A stretch of 64,000 nucleotides of DNA from assembly GCA_036734945.1 (NCBI GenBank), contig DAIMXP010000017.1, positions 1 to 64,000 on the forward strand, given 5' to 3'. Position numbers and translations under genes: made by a program. Position 1 is the first letter of the stretch, and every line of letters begins with the position of its first letter. Positions 1 through 9,064 of the stretch are shown piece after piece. The stretch comes from UBA4733 sp036734945 (GTDB taxonomy: Bacteria; Chloroflexota; UBA4733). Below the pieces are notes generated by a model, which saw nothing but the letters and a program-made list of their open reading frames with translations, ran no database searches and had not been told where the DNA came from.

Positions 1-4
1 CCCT

Positions 5-1189
5 TCACACCAGGTACGACGCATCAACTATGCCAGGTTTTAGGATAGGCTCTAAAGGGGTGTAGAGCGGCATGATCCCCTGAGCGAACAGCCAGGAGAC
101 GAAGCTCGGCGTCTTGTGTCCAGCCAGGTTGTCCAAGATCAGCAGCAGACGCAGCGGTGGCAGTTCATCTGGTAAGGTCGGGTGCAGGAGGAGACCTTCC
201 TGCCAGTGAGTCCAGCAGGCCCGGTTCGCTTCGGCATTGAGCAGCACCGCCGGCTCGGACAGGGCTGCCAGGATGATCGCCAACTCCTCCTGCAGCCAAC
301 CGTGCAGGACGGTGTTGGGGCAGGCGGTGACGCCTTCCATCTGGACCACACCGGTCGCCGGGTGGAACAAGGTCAGCGGCTTGGCGATGCACGGCCGCCC
401 TGCGGGCGTCGGCGGCAGATATTCGTGGGGCTGACGCACGGGTTCGCCCTGCGGTCGCCAACTGCTGCCCGGCTGCGGGATCGTCTGGTAGGGTCCCGCC
501 TCGTCTTGGTTCCAGACCGCCAGACCGAGCCGCTCGCCCTCCTGGTACGCCTGCTCGATCAGTTTTTTTGCGGCGGCATCGGGATCAATGACGGTGACCG
601 TCCCGGCCTTGCGCTTGCGCCGGGTGCCCTTTGGGCGTGTGCCGGTGTCGCACCAGGTGCGGCTGCGCTGCCAACTCCACCCCGCATCGCGCAACACCCA
701 CCAGATCGTGTACGTGCTGACCCCGGGCAACCCATCCGGCGCGCGGCGCAGCGCCCGTTGCAAGGTCGTCAGGGACCAGACCGCCGTACACGGCCGCCCT
801 GCGGGCGGAGGCGCGGCGCGCTGCGGCGTGCGCCGCGCCTCCGCCACGATCCGCGTCTGCTCTGCCGCGCCGTAGCGGACCCCCGGCCCACCCACATGGC
901 CCGGCTGCAGCGCCGCTATCCCCTCCCGGTTGAAGCGCGCCACCACCGCCCGCACCCAATCGCCGTTCTGTCGCCCCACCCCGTGCGCCGCCGCCACGTA
1001 ACTCTGTCCATCGGCCACCGCCAGCAGTGCTTTCGCCCGCGCCACATGGCTGGCCGGCTCCTGCCGCGCCCGACTAACCTCCCCCAGCACCATGCGCTCG
1101 TCCTCCGTCAACTCCCGTAGCGAGTCCACTCTCCGTCGTGTCACACCATCGCTCCAGCCTGCTGGACCGCAGGCGCCCACCTCCTCCAC
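5..1189 (-). pseudogene. IS630-family transposase, 3'-truncated by another IS end
   Basis: This encodes an IS630-type DDE transposase. An N-terminal helix-turn-helix region (residues about 40-110, including ALLAVADGQSYVAAAHGVG) is followed by the endonuclease fold: WNQDEAGPYQT holds the first Asp and LLLILDNLAGHKT the second acidic block. The reading frame then departs from the family: PLYTPL should run into a WLNxxE motif carrying the final catalytic Glu, but the protein instead ends in EPILKPG and about nine more residues. The break coincides with a sequence that looks like an IS terminus (28-52). The missing Glu makes the product almost certainly inactive. The long frame starts at GTG (1189); an ATG at 1093 is an alternative. 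Confidence 0.85.
28..52 (-). repeat. Putative terminal inverted repeat of a second IS
   Basis: Read leftwards on the minus strand, the sequence from position 52 begins GAGCCTATCCTAAAACC, which resembles IS5-type terminal repeats. It begins exactly where the IS630 transposase loses homology, just after a TTA. The body of this element would lie outside the window to the left, so its identity is inference. Confidence 0.4.
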
Positions 1190-1421
1190 TGGCCCGCCGC
1201 ATGCTACCGTGCCTTCCAGGCAATGGCTTGTCTCACGACAAGTGACCCACTAGTACAGGATTCTGGAAGTCACTATGCGGTTCGGCTGGCGTGTTGCAAG
1301 GGGGATTGTGCCTGCCTAACCGCCCAAGGCCTTGCAAAACCTCGTACTGGCAGTTTGTCGGAGAGAGGCAGCGCGGTTAGGCGAGGGATGCTAGGCCAGC
1401 GTCGTTGCAGAGGAGGGTGCG
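1190..1421. other. Gene-free IS-derived spacer
   Basis: No credible gene is seen between the IS630 remnant and the IS1182 fragment. The stretch contains a copy of TTGCAAAACCT (about 1332), also present at about 2508, which suggests repeated mobile-element debris, and probably includes the lost end of the IS630 element. No promoter or RNA gene is recognisable. Confidence 0.4.
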
Positions 1422-1598
1422 ATGAGCAGGGCGTTTCGGACGGCCGATTATGTGGCGACGCTGGAGGTGCAGGTGCGGTTGGGCGATTGTCTGCCGTCGG
1501 CGGGTACCCCCCTGGGTGCTGGCGCGCTTCGTGGTGGACAGTATCGCCCAGTTGGACCTGAGCGTAATGTATGCGCGGTACGGGGAGCGTGGTGGGCC
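1422..1598 (+). pseudogene. IS1182-family transposase N-terminal fragment, frameshifted
   Basis: The first about 28 residues (MSRAFRTADYVATLEVQVRL, then GDCLP) match the usual beginning of IS1182-type transposases. The homology continues in the next frame as ARFVVDSIAQLDLSVMYARYG then ERGGPP, so a frameshift lies near the C-run at about 1503-1512. The protein stops after roughly 60 of about 500 expected residues because the inverted-repeat end of the next element starts at 1599. The missing remainder is not found on the far side. The fragment is a dead remnant; assignment rests on recognised N-terminal residues. Confidence 0.7.
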
Positions 1599-2472
1599 GC
1601 CCAATACGCATCAATTTAGGATGGGGGGTATGACTGGCTGACAAAAGTCCGTCCGGCGGGCATGCTGTTGGTTTGGCAATACAAGCAGGATGTCAGAAGG
1701 GACGAGACGATGGTCAGTGTGCCACAGGTCGCAGCGGTGCTGCAAGCGGTATTGACGACGGGGGCGGACGCGGTGGCGCGGGAGACGGGGTTCATCCAAC
1801 GGGAGCGGAAGCTGACGGGCGCCACCTTCGTGCAGGCGCTGGTGTTTGCGTGGTTGGATGACCCGGCGGCGAGTTACGGCCAACTGGTGCAGATGGCGGG
1901 CAGTTGCGGGGTGGTGATCAGCCCGCAGGGACTGGATCAGCGCTTCAGCGAGCAATCGGCGGCGTGCCTGCGGCAGGTGTTGGAGCAGGCGGTGCAGGCG
2001 ACGGTGCAGGCGACGCCGGTGGCAATGCGCGTGCTGCGCCGCTTCGCCGGGGTATATCTGTGGGACAGTACGACGATTCGCCTGCCCGATGTGCTGGGGA
2101 CGATCTGGCCGGGCTGCGGGGGGCGGGTGGCGACCAATACGCAGGCGGGCCTCAAGGTGCAGGTGCGTTGGGAGTACATCACCGGGGCATTGGAGTGGGT
2201 CGACCTGGAAGCGGGACGGGACAGCGACCGCGCGGCCAGCCTGGCGGCTCCGGCCTTGCCCCGAGGCGCCTTGCAAGTCACCGACTTGGGCTACGTGTGC
2301 CTGCCCCAACTGCGCACGCTCATCGACCAGGGGGTGTTTGTGCTCTCCCGCCTGCCGGTGCAGCCCGCCGTGTTCGATCAGCGTGGCCGACGCTGGCCGC
2401 ACGCCGCCGCCTATCTGGAGGCGCAGGGCACGGCGGTCGTGGATCGCGGCCCTAAATTGATGCGTATTGGGC
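1599..2472 (+). mobile_element. 874-bp element bounded by perfect 22-bp inverted repeats
   Basis: Positions 1599-1620 and 2451-2472 are exact reverse complements over 22 bp; the left copy begins GCCCAATACGCATCAA and ends TTTAGG. They bracket an IS4-like transposase fragment. The left repeat interrupts the IS1182 fragment and the right one interrupts the transposase frame. No clear target-site duplication is seen. Directly after the right repeat is a small hairpin (GGGCAGG, loop, GCCTGCCC). It is either a deletion derivative of an IS, or two copies of a mobile repeat that inserted independently. Confidence 0.65.
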
Positions 2473-2564
2473 AGGCACAAGGCCTGCCCCTACGGCGCTC
2501 TGTCGCTTGCAAAACCTTGCGGCGCTCGACGGCAACGTACCTGGCACGCTACTTCACCGGCTAA
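1710..2564 (+). pseudogene. IS4-family transposase, C-terminally truncated
   Basis: The product is an IS4-type DDE transposase lacking its C-terminus. The first catalytic Asp lies in YLWDSTTIRLPD and the second in QVTDLGYVCLPQL, but the Y-R-E-K block with the catalytic Glu is missing. Homology ends at VDRG, where the right-hand 22-bp repeat at 2451 begins; the last about 38 residues come from the repeat and flanking sequence. ATG at 1710 is preceded by GAAGGGA and fits the family N-terminus (MVSVPQVAAVLQ); an in-frame ATG at 1662 adds 16 unlikely residues. The stop lies 3 bp from the stop of the convergent permease gene. Confidence 0.8.
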
Positions 2565-2567
2565 ATT

Positions 2568-3887
2568 CTATTCGTGCCGCAGCGCCTCAATCGGGTCGAG
2601 ACCTGCCGCCTTGCGGGCCGGGTAAAAGCCGAAGAAGATGCCGATCAGAGCGGCAAAGCCGAAGGCCAGCAGGACCGACGCCGGTGCGACCGCCGTTCGC
2701 CAGTCGGCAAAGTGGCTGACGGCGAACGTGACCAGGAAGCCGAAGATGATGCCGATGATGCCGCCAACTGCCGACAGCGTTACTGCCTCCACGAGGAACT
2801 GCAGCAGCACGTCGCGGGACCGGGCGCCGATCGCCATACGGATGCCAATCTCCCGCGTCCGTTCCGTCACCGACACTAGCATGATGTTCATGATGCCGAT
2901 GCCGCCCACCAGCAGGGAGACGGCTGCCACAGCAGTGAGCAGGGTGGCAATGGTATTCGCCGTCTGCTCGTTTGCCTGTAAGATTTGCTGCAGGTTGCGA
3001 ACCGTGAAGTCATCCGGCTTGTACGACGGCAGTCGGTGCGACTGGCGCAGGACCGTCGAGATGTCGGAGATCACACCGTCGATGTTCTGGGTCTGATCGA
3101 CCTGTACCTGGATTTGGCCGACGTTGCTCGTACCGAACAGACGCCGTTCGGCGGTCAGGTAGGGAATCAGGATGATGTCGTCCTGGTCCTGAAAGCCGTT
3201 GTTGCCCTTGACCGAAAGGACGCCGTCCACCTGAAAAATGACGTTGCGGATGCGGAAGCGCAGCCCGACGGGGTTGATGCCAGGGAAGACGTTGTCGGCC
3301 ACCGTCTGGCCGATCATGGCGACGGTATTGGCGTTGATTTCGTCGGCCTGGGTAAAGAAGGCGCCGCTGCTGGCGGTGTAGTCCTGAATAGTCTGGTAAT
3401 CCGGGTAGACACCCTGGACCCGCGTCTGCCAGTTGAGGCCCTGGTAGGCCACCTGGTTATTACCGCCGATGAGCGGACTGATCGCCGTGATATGCGGCAC
3501 CTGGCGTTGAATGGCCTGAACGTCCTTGTCCGTCAATGTCGGCCGCCCGCCTGCCCCCGAGGTAAAACCGCCGATGTTGGTACTTCCCGGCTGGATCGTC
3601 ACCATATTGGTGCCCAGGCGAGCGAGTTGCTGTGCGACGGCATCCTTAGCTCCCTGGCCGATGGCAATGACCACAATCACCGCGCCGACACCGATGATGA
3701 TGCCGAGCATGGTCAACAGCGAACGCAGCTTGTTCGCTGCGAGCGCCTCGAGCGCTGAGAGCATACTCTGCACGATCGTGGTGAGGGCCGACGAGCCCCC
3801 TTTGCGTTCAATCGAAGGCAGCCGCTTGGGCAGGGCCGGAACCGCTGGAGCAGCAGGCCTCGTAGGGGTCTGGATCGCGGCGCTCAT
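2568..3887 (-). CDS. MacB-like ABC transporter permease (FtsX fold)
   Basis: This is the membrane subunit of a MacB/LolC-type ABC transporter that couples cytoplasmic ATP hydrolysis to movement of an extracytoplasmic domain. An N-terminal TM helix (residues about 55-78, LLTMLGIIIGVGAVIVVIAI) is followed by the MacB periplasmic-core domain (about 80-290) and three C-terminal helices, with the family signature ERTREIGIRMAIGAR. Length (439 aa) is typical for a permease without a fused ATPase. The ATG overlaps the ATPase stop by 4 bp (ATGA), so it is the last gene of a three-gene operon. Substrates of such systems include antibiotics, peptides and lipoproteins; which applies here cannot be told. 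Confidence 0.93.
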   Translation of the reverse strand: MSAAIQTPTRPAAPAVPALPKRLPSIERKGGSSALTTIVQSMLSALEALAANKLRSLLTMLGIIIGVGAVIVVIAIGQGAKDAVAQQLARLGTNMVTIQPGSTNIGGFTSGAGGRPTLTDKDVQAIQRQVPHITAISPLIGGNNQVAYQGLNWQTRVQGVYPDYQTIQDYTASSGAFFTQADEINANTVAMIGQTVADNVFPGINPVGLRFRIRNVIFQVDGVLSVKGNNGFQDQDDIILIPYLTAERRLFGTSNVGQIQVQVDQTQNIDGVISDISTVLRQSHRLPSYKPDDFTVRNLQQILQANEQTANTIATLLTAVAAVSLLVGGIGIMNIMLVSVTERTREIGIRMAIGARSRDVLLQFLVEAVTLSAVGGIIGIIFGFLVTFAVSHFADWRTAVAPASVLLAFGFAALIGIFFGFYPARKAAGLDPIEALRHE

Positions 3888-4714
3888 GCAACTTCCTCCT
3901 GGCCGATGATCGGTAACGTCGGCAGCACCTCGTTGGCTTGCCGTACAGTGGGCACGAGCGTGTCGCGCACGACCTTGCCGTCGCGAAAGACCACGTTGCG
4001 TTTGCAGTAGGCGGCAACGTCCGCCTCGTGGGTGACCAGGAGAATGGTGATGCCGGCTTCGTTCAGTTCTTGCAGGATCGCCATGACTTCGACACTGGTC
4101 CGGCTGTCCAGGTTGCCGGTTGGCTCGTCGGCCAGAATCAGGGCAGGATTATTGACGAGGCTGCGGGCAATAGCGACACGCTGCTGCTGGCCGCCGGAGA
4201 GTTCGCTCGGCCGATGGTCAGCACGGTCGGCCAGCCCGACGAGGCGCAGCGCCTCTTGCGCGCGCTGGCGGCGCTGGCCACCGCCAATGCCGGCATAGAG
4301 CATCGGCAGCATGACGTTGCCGATGGCCGTCTGACGCGGCAGCAGATTGAACCCCTGGAAGATGAAGCCAACCTTCCGGTTCCGGATAGCGGCCAGTTGG
4401 TCGCGCGACAGCGCACTGACGAGGGCTCCATCCAACCAGTAGCTGCCGGCGGAGGGGCGATCTAACGCACCCACCAGGTTCATGAAAGTGGATTTGCCGG
4501 ACCCGGAAGGTCCCATCACTGCGACGAATTCGCCGGGCATGACCTGAAGATCGACGCCGCGCAGGGCACGTACGACGTTGGTCCCCATGCGATATTCCTT
4601 GGTCAAACCCTCGACCCGGATGATCGGCTGTTCGGTGCGCCGGACTGACTCCTCAATGCCGTTGCCGTTCGTCATACCGTTCAGGGCGTGGTAGCCGCCG
4701 TTACTGCTCATCAC
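3884..4714 (-). CDS. MacB/LolD-type ABC transporter ATP-binding protein
   Basis: The product is the ATPase partner of the downstream permease. Walker A is GPSGSGKST (residues 68-76), the ABC signature is LSGGQQQRVAIA, and Walker B is ALILADEPTGNLD, followed by the switch His in LLVTHEADV. A 30-residue N-terminal extension rich in Gly/Asn precedes the domain. The start is either GTG at 4714, which overlaps the adaptor stop (GTGA), or ATG at 4711. Overlaps at both ends show tight translational coupling in the order adaptor-ATPase-permease. The about 45-residue C-terminal tail beyond the usual LolD domain has no recognised function. Confidence 0.94.
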   Translation of the reverse strand: MMSSNGGYHALNGMTNGNGIEESVRRTEQPIIRVEGLTKEYRMGTNVVRALRGVDLQVMPGEFVAVMGPSGSGKSTFMNLVGALDRPSAGSYWLDGALVSALSRDQLAAIRNRKVGFIFQGFNLLPRQTAIGNVMLPMLYAGIGGGQRRQRAQEALRLVGLADRADHRPSELSGGQQQRVAIARSLVNNPALILADEPTGNLDSRTSVEVMAILQELNEAGITILLVTHEADVAAYCKRNVVFRDGKVVRDTLVPTVRQANEVLPTLPIIGQEEVA

Positions 4715-7290
4715 CCGCCCCGACCTCCGAACGCGCCGCCGCCGCCGCCCGGCCGTCCGCCGACAGCTGGACTCGTCGGGCGGGCGCCTCCCACACTACC
4801 CGTACCGATGACGATGGTCTGGCCGGCGCTGAGGCCGGAGACCACCTCTGTGTTGCGTCCGTCGCTCAGCCCGACCTGGATCAAGCGCAAGGTTGCCGTG
4901 CCGTTTTCCATGACCAGAATCGGCGCGCGCAGCGCCGCGGTTTGGCTGGTTGCACTGCCCGCGGCAGCGCGTTGTCCGCGTTGCGCCTGGTTGCCCTGCG
5001 CGGCGGTGTTGGTACCCGTGCCCTGTGCGGTGCGGGTACCGCCGGCGCCTCCCCTTGCCAACGTGCCGCTCGCGCCGCCGACGCCCGTCGCTGGCGACCG
5101 CAGGGAGACCGTGCCGTTTCGACTCGTTGTCAAGCTGCTGCTGATTGATTCGCTCACCGACGCACTGCCGCCGACACTTCGTGCCGCGTTCGGACCGCCC
5201 GCAATGGGCGTCCCTGCCGCGGCCTGACGCTGCAGTTGGGTACGTGCAAAGGAAAGTGCTGCGCTGGGGACAACCAGCACGCCGGTACGCTGGTCAGTGA
5301 CGATGTTGACGTTGGCGGTCATGCCGGGCAGCAGCTTGGTGGTTGTCGGATCAATCGTGCTGGTGACGTTGTAGTTGACGATGTTCTGTTGCACTGCGCC
5401 GAGCGGCTGAATGACGGCTACTTTGCCGGTAAACGTCTGGGTGGGGAAGGCGTCGATCGTGAAGTCGACGGGTTCCCCCAGATTGATCTTGGCCATGTCG
5501 GCCTCATTGACCTGGGCGATCACTTGCAGGGTACTCAGATTATTCAGGAGGATGAAGCCGTTGGCCGCTCCGTTGGTCGCTACCGCGCTCACTGAACCGC
5601 CTGCCAGGTACTGCCCGGTGTTGCCATTCACCTGGGCAATGGTGGCGTCGATGGGCGACTTCAAAACAGTGGAGTCGACGTTGGCTTGGGCCGTTTGCAA
5701 TGCTGCAGTGGCGTTCTCGACCTGGGCCCTGGCCGCGTCAAGGTCGGCCTGGGTGGGCGGAGCCTGGAGTTGAGCGAGCGCTGCCTGCGCCGTTTTCACT
5801 GCCTGTGTGTCGGCGTCCACGGTAGCCTGGGCTGCCTGCAAGGCCGAGGCCGCTTTTGTCGTTTGGCCGTCCAGCGCGGTCTGCGCCGTCTTGACGCCCG
5901 AGGTCGCCGTGTCTATCTGCTGCTGTGCTGCCTGCAGTTGGGCACTGTTCTTCGCTCCGTCCGAGGCGAGAGCGGTCTGCGCCGTCTTCAGAGCGCCCTG
6001 AGCGGAGTCGATGGATGTCTGCGCCTGCACGACGTTGCCCTGGAACTTGGCGGTGTCGTTATTCAAGGCGGCCTGCGCTGTCTTCAAGGCATTTGTGGCC
6101 TGGTCGACGGCCTGCTGGGCGGTGAGACTCGTGGCTTGTTGCCTGGCTTTGTCCGAGTTGGCGGCATCCTCGGCCGTCTTCAACGCCGACTGGGCGGTGG
6201 CCAGCGTCTGCTGACCTTGCGTCTGCGTCTGCTGAATCTGCGCCTGAATCGAGGTGATAGCAGTCAACTTGGTATTCACGGCGGCGTTCGCAGCGTCGCA
6301 TCCCGCCTGACTATTGGCGTGATTGCCCAGGTTGCAGGCGGCATCACGGCTGATTTGGGCGGTGTTCAAGTCGTTGTTCGCCTGGGCAAGCTGCTGTTGC
6401 TGCACCGGTGTTCCGGCGGCTAACGTCGCCTGGGTGTTCTGGAAGGCCCGCTGGGCATTTTGCACTGCGGTAGCATCCGCCTGGAGGGCGGCAGCAACTT
6501 GCTGGGCTGTGGACGCCTGATTCTGCTTGGCGTTGTTCAACGATTGCTGGGCATTCTGGAGCGCCACCTGGTCGGCCTGCGTGCTGGCGACGATCTGCGC
6601 TTGCACGGAGTTGTAGTTTTTCTGGGCATTGGAAAGGGCGGTTTGCGCGTTGGCAACGGCTTGCCGATCAGCGTCTACACTCTTAGCTAGTTCGTTCTGA
6701 ACCGTCTGGTAGTTCGCCTGCGCATCAGCGAGCGATTGTTGCGCGTTGGCCAGCGTCACCTGGGCAGTTTGCAGGTCTTTCGCATTCTGATCCGCCACCA
6801 ATTGAACATTCTTTTGGGCGTTGGCGAGATTGGACTGGGCACTATTGATCGCCTGCTGCGACACGGCGATTTGCTGGGGAGTGGGACCTGTCGTTAGCTT
6901 GGCAAGCGCCGCCTTCTGCTGATCGAGGGTCGCCGTGGTTTGATTGAGCGTGTTTTGGAAATCTGTGGCGTCCTCTTTGGCCAGCACTTCGCCGGTCGTG
7001 ACCTTGTCGCCTGGTTTGACCAGAATTTCGGTGATCTTGCCGTTCTGCTTGAAGGTCAGCGGGATCGATTGCGCGGTGCTGATGGGTCCGGTTGCCGCCA
7101 CGACGACCGACACGTTGCCTTTGCTCACCTGCGCCGTCTGGTAGGTTGGCGCTGTACTTGCCCCCGTGCGACCGCGCACAAAATACACGATGCCGCCAGC
7201 CCCGACGATAACGATCAAGAGTAGCGCCAGCAAACGCATAGGCAGCGAACTGAGTCCCCGAGCGGCGGTAGTCTGTCCAATCACCGGCAT
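4711..7290 (-). CDS. HlyD/MacA-like adaptor with an exceptionally long coiled coil
   Basis: This is the membrane-fusion adaptor of the MacAB-like system. A single N-terminal TM anchor (residues about 18-37, LALLLIVIVGAGGIVYFV) is followed by the first half of a lipoyl domain (GKITEILVKPGDKVTTGEVL). A predicted alpha-helical hairpin of more than 400 residues, rich in Ala/Gln heptads such as LANAQQSLADAQ, comes next, then the second lipoyl half (STVLKSPIDATIAQV), a beta-barrel (about 600-690), a low-complexity Ser/Gly/Thr stretch, and a terminal membrane-proximal domain (LIQVGLSDGRNTEVVSGL). MacA proteins are usually about 370-450 aa; this one is 859 aa. The ATG is preceded by AAGGACA. The C-terminus is Gly-rich. 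Confidence 0.9.
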   Translation of the reverse strand: MPVIGQTTAARGLSSLPMRLLALLLIVIVGAGGIVYFVRGRTGASTAPTYQTAQVSKGNVSVVVAATGPISTAQSIPLTFKQNGKITEILVKPGDKVTTGEVLAKEDATDFQNTLNQTTATLDQQKAALAKLTTGPTPQQIAVSQQAINSAQSNLANAQKNVQLVADQNAKDLQTAQVTLANAQQSLADAQANYQTVQNELAKSVDADRQAVANAQTALSNAQKNYNSVQAQIVASTQADQVALQNAQQSLNNAKQNQASTAQQVAAALQADATAVQNAQRAFQNTQATLAAGTPVQQQQLAQANNDLNTAQISRDAACNLGNHANSQAGCDAANAAVNTKLTAITSIQAQIQQTQTQGQQTLATAQSALKTAEDAANSDKARQQATSLTAQQAVDQATNALKTAQAALNNDTAKFQGNVVQAQTSIDSAQGALKTAQTALASDGAKNSAQLQAAQQQIDTATSGVKTAQTALDGQTTKAASALQAAQATVDADTQAVKTAQAALAQLQAPPTQADLDAARAQVENATAALQTAQANVDSTVLKSPIDATIAQVNGNTGQYLAGGSVSAVATNGAANGFILLNNLSTLQVIAQVNEADMAKINLGEPVDFTIDAFPTQTFTGKVAVIQPLGAVQQNIVNYNVTSTIDPTTTKLLPGMTANVNIVTDQRTGVLVVPSAALSFARTQLQRQAAAGTPIAGGPNAARSVGGSASVSESISSSLTTSRNGTVSLRSPATGVGGASGTLARGGAGGTRTAQGTGTNTAAQGNQAQRGQRAAAGSATSQTAALRAPILVMENGTATLRLIQVGLSDGRNTEVVSGLSAGQTIVIGTGSVGGARPTSPAVGGRPGGGGGAFGGRGG

Positions 7291-7786
7291 TGTCCTTCAC
7301 CGTGGCAAACAATTGAGAGACATTGGCGAACAGCGGAACCGTTGTCAGGCGCGCAACGCCCAACTCCTATGATACACAGAATCGGAATGTTCGGTCGTTG
7401 GCCCAACCTTAAGACATTGTGAATAATAGATCAACTCATTCGCTTGGCGTGTATTTGACGCAGACATCGCCGGACTGGTATCGTGGTGCATCCCGGTTGG
7501 GATTGCCTTGGAGTTCTTCTTTTTTTGTCGGTAGCGATCTCGGTACTCTTCAATCCGAGCTTCGCAAGCGATTCGCCCTGGCTCCTCACTCGGAGCCGGG
7601 CCGAATCGCTTCCAGCAGTCAGCGCTGGCGCAGTCGGTGGTGGACCTTGAGCACTGCCTCGCCTCATGATGCTACAGCCACGCTGGAATACTGCTACCAT
7701 AGGGCCGCCGCAATAGGCGGTTCCCGGTCGCGCACAGTGCTGCGGGCGGTCCGGAGAAGGCAGTAGGGAGATGAAGAGGTGACAGG
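7291..7786. other. Divergent intergenic region, probable promoters
   Basis: This 496-bp gap separates the leftward efflux operon from the rightward oxidoreductase. On the minus strand TGTGTATCAT (-10-like, about 7369-7378) could drive the efflux operon, although its -35 is unclear. On the plus strand TGCTACCAT (about 7690-7698) resembles an extended -10. A short hairpin, GGCTCC-loop-GGAGCC, lies at about 7580-7596. No gene, RNA family or operator is recognised. Confidence 0.35.
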
Positions 7787-9022
7787 ATGCGACTGGGACT
7801 CATTGGTTGCGGGGGTATTGCCCGCGCTCGCCACCTGACGGCACTGGAGAAGCTCCACCAGGTCGACCGCGACCGCGATGTGGAGCTGGTGGCAGTCGCT
7901 GATAGCGTCGCGCAGAATGCGGAAATGGCGGCCGACTGGTCGGCCGAGCATCTGGGTCTGCGACCGACACAGTACAGCGATTACCGGCAGATGCTGACCG
8001 ACGGCACCGTGGATGCTGTGGACATCTGTTTACCACACGGCTTGCACCACGTCGCGGGGATCGACGCCTTCCAGGCAGGGTGTGATGTCTTGCTGGAGAA
8101 ACCGTTCACCGTCACGATGAAAACGGGGCGGGCCCTGGTCAATGCGGGGCAAAAGGCCGGCAAGGTACTCGCCCTGGCAGTGCCAATGCGCCGCATGCCC
8201 GGTGAGCGTGCCGCCAACTGGGCGATCAACGACGCGCACCTGATCGGCGAACCACGCGCCTTCTTCTGCCACGACGTCCGTCCGCGCCCAGCGCCGCGAC
8301 CCCGCCCGGCGGCTGCGGCTGCGCCGGCCGCCGGCGAGCGACGGCCGGTCCGCGAGAACTGGCGCGCCGATCGGGCGATGTCGGGTGGCGCGATGGTTGT
8401 CGACAGCGGCTTTCATTTCATGGATAGCGTTCGCATGTTCTTCGGGGAAGTCGATCATGTCTACGCTGAGCTGCGCGGCTTTGGGCCAGACGGGGCGAAC
8501 ACGGTGCGGGAAGGCCGGGAGAACACGGCGATCGTCACCTTCACCTTCGCCAGTGGCGTCGTCGGCAGTTGGACCTGGTCGGCCGGCCTGACAGGGCACG
8601 CGGCCAGCAGCTTGATTATCTACGGGAGCGCCGGCTCGCTCACGGACACTGGCACGCATAGTCAGTACGCGGTCTACCACCTCTTCATGAATGGCGGGGA
8701 ACTGAAGACCAGCGACGATCAGGTCATCACACTGGACGAACTGAAGGAGCGCTATCTGGCCACACTGTCCGCTGAGCAGCGCGACCATGTCTTCCCGGGT
8801 GGCCTCACCGACGAGTTCGCTATCGAGATGCACGACTTCTTCGAAGCGGTGCGCAACGGGACGCAGCCGGAGGTCAACGGCGAGGACGGCCTGCGCACCC
8901 TGGCGTTGCCGCTGGCCGTGTATGAGTCCGGCTACAGCGGCCAGGCAGTAGCCGTGGCGGACGTGCTATCCGGCAAGGTGCATGCCTACCAGGACGAGAT
9001 CGACGCGCGCTGGCCGGTGTGA
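7787..9022 (+). CDS. Gfo/Idh/MocA-family oxidoreductase
   Basis: The product is an NAD(P)-dependent dehydrogenase of the glucose-fructose oxidoreductase/inositol dehydrogenase family, probably acting on a sugar, inositol or related polyol. The Rossmann motif GCGGIARARHL lies near residues 6-16 and the conserved EKP motif in LLEKPFTVT at about residue 104; the C-terminal alpha/beta dimerisation domain follows. A Pro/Ala/Arg-rich insertion (about 165-185, RPRPAPRPRPAAAAAP) is unusual and probably a surface loop. ATG at 7787 is preceded by AGAGGTGACAGG. It is monocistronic and ends at a strong terminator hairpin. The substrate cannot be read from the sequence. Confidence 0.9.
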   Translation: MRLGLIGCGGIARARHLTALEKLHQVDRDRDVELVAVADSVAQNAEMAADWSAEHLGLRPTQYSDYRQMLTDGTVDAVDICLPHGLHHVAGIDAFQAGCDVLLEKPFTVTMKTGRALVNAGQKAGKVLALAVPMRRMPGERAANWAINDAHLIGEPRAFFCHDVRPRPAPRPRPAAAAAPAAGERRPVRENWRADRAMSGGAMVVDSGFHFMDSVRMFFGEVDHVYAELRGFGPDGANTVREGRENTAIVTFTFASGVVGSWTWSAGLTGHAASSLIIYGSAGSLTDTGTHSQYAVYHLFMNGGELKTSDDQVITLDELKERYLATLSAEQRDHVFPGGLTDEFAIEMHDFFEAVRNGTQPEVNGEDGLRTLALPLAVYESGYSGQAVAVADVLSGKVHAYQDEIDARWPV

Positions 9023-9030
9023 AGGGACGG

Positions 9031-9064
9031 CGTTGGGATGGCGACGTGGTCCGCCATCCCAACG
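9031..9064. terminator. Bidirectional hairpin between convergent genes
   Basis: CGTTGGGATGGCG (9031-9043) pairs perfectly with CGCCATCCCAACG (9052-9064) around an 8-nt loop. It fills the gap between the convergent stops of the oxidoreductase and mrp, so it probably terminates both. There is no clear U-tract, as is common in high-GC genomes. Confidence 0.75.

Noticed and set aside
182..1120. A long plus-strand frame opposite the IS630 transposase
   Set aside because: It is the shadow of the transposase on the other strand and has an Arg/Pro-rich composition with no recognisable domain.
5686..6423. Cys/Leu-rich plus-strand frame inside the adaptor gene
   Set aside because: It is the complement of the Ala/Gln heptads of the coiled coil; codon bias alone creates a long open frame.
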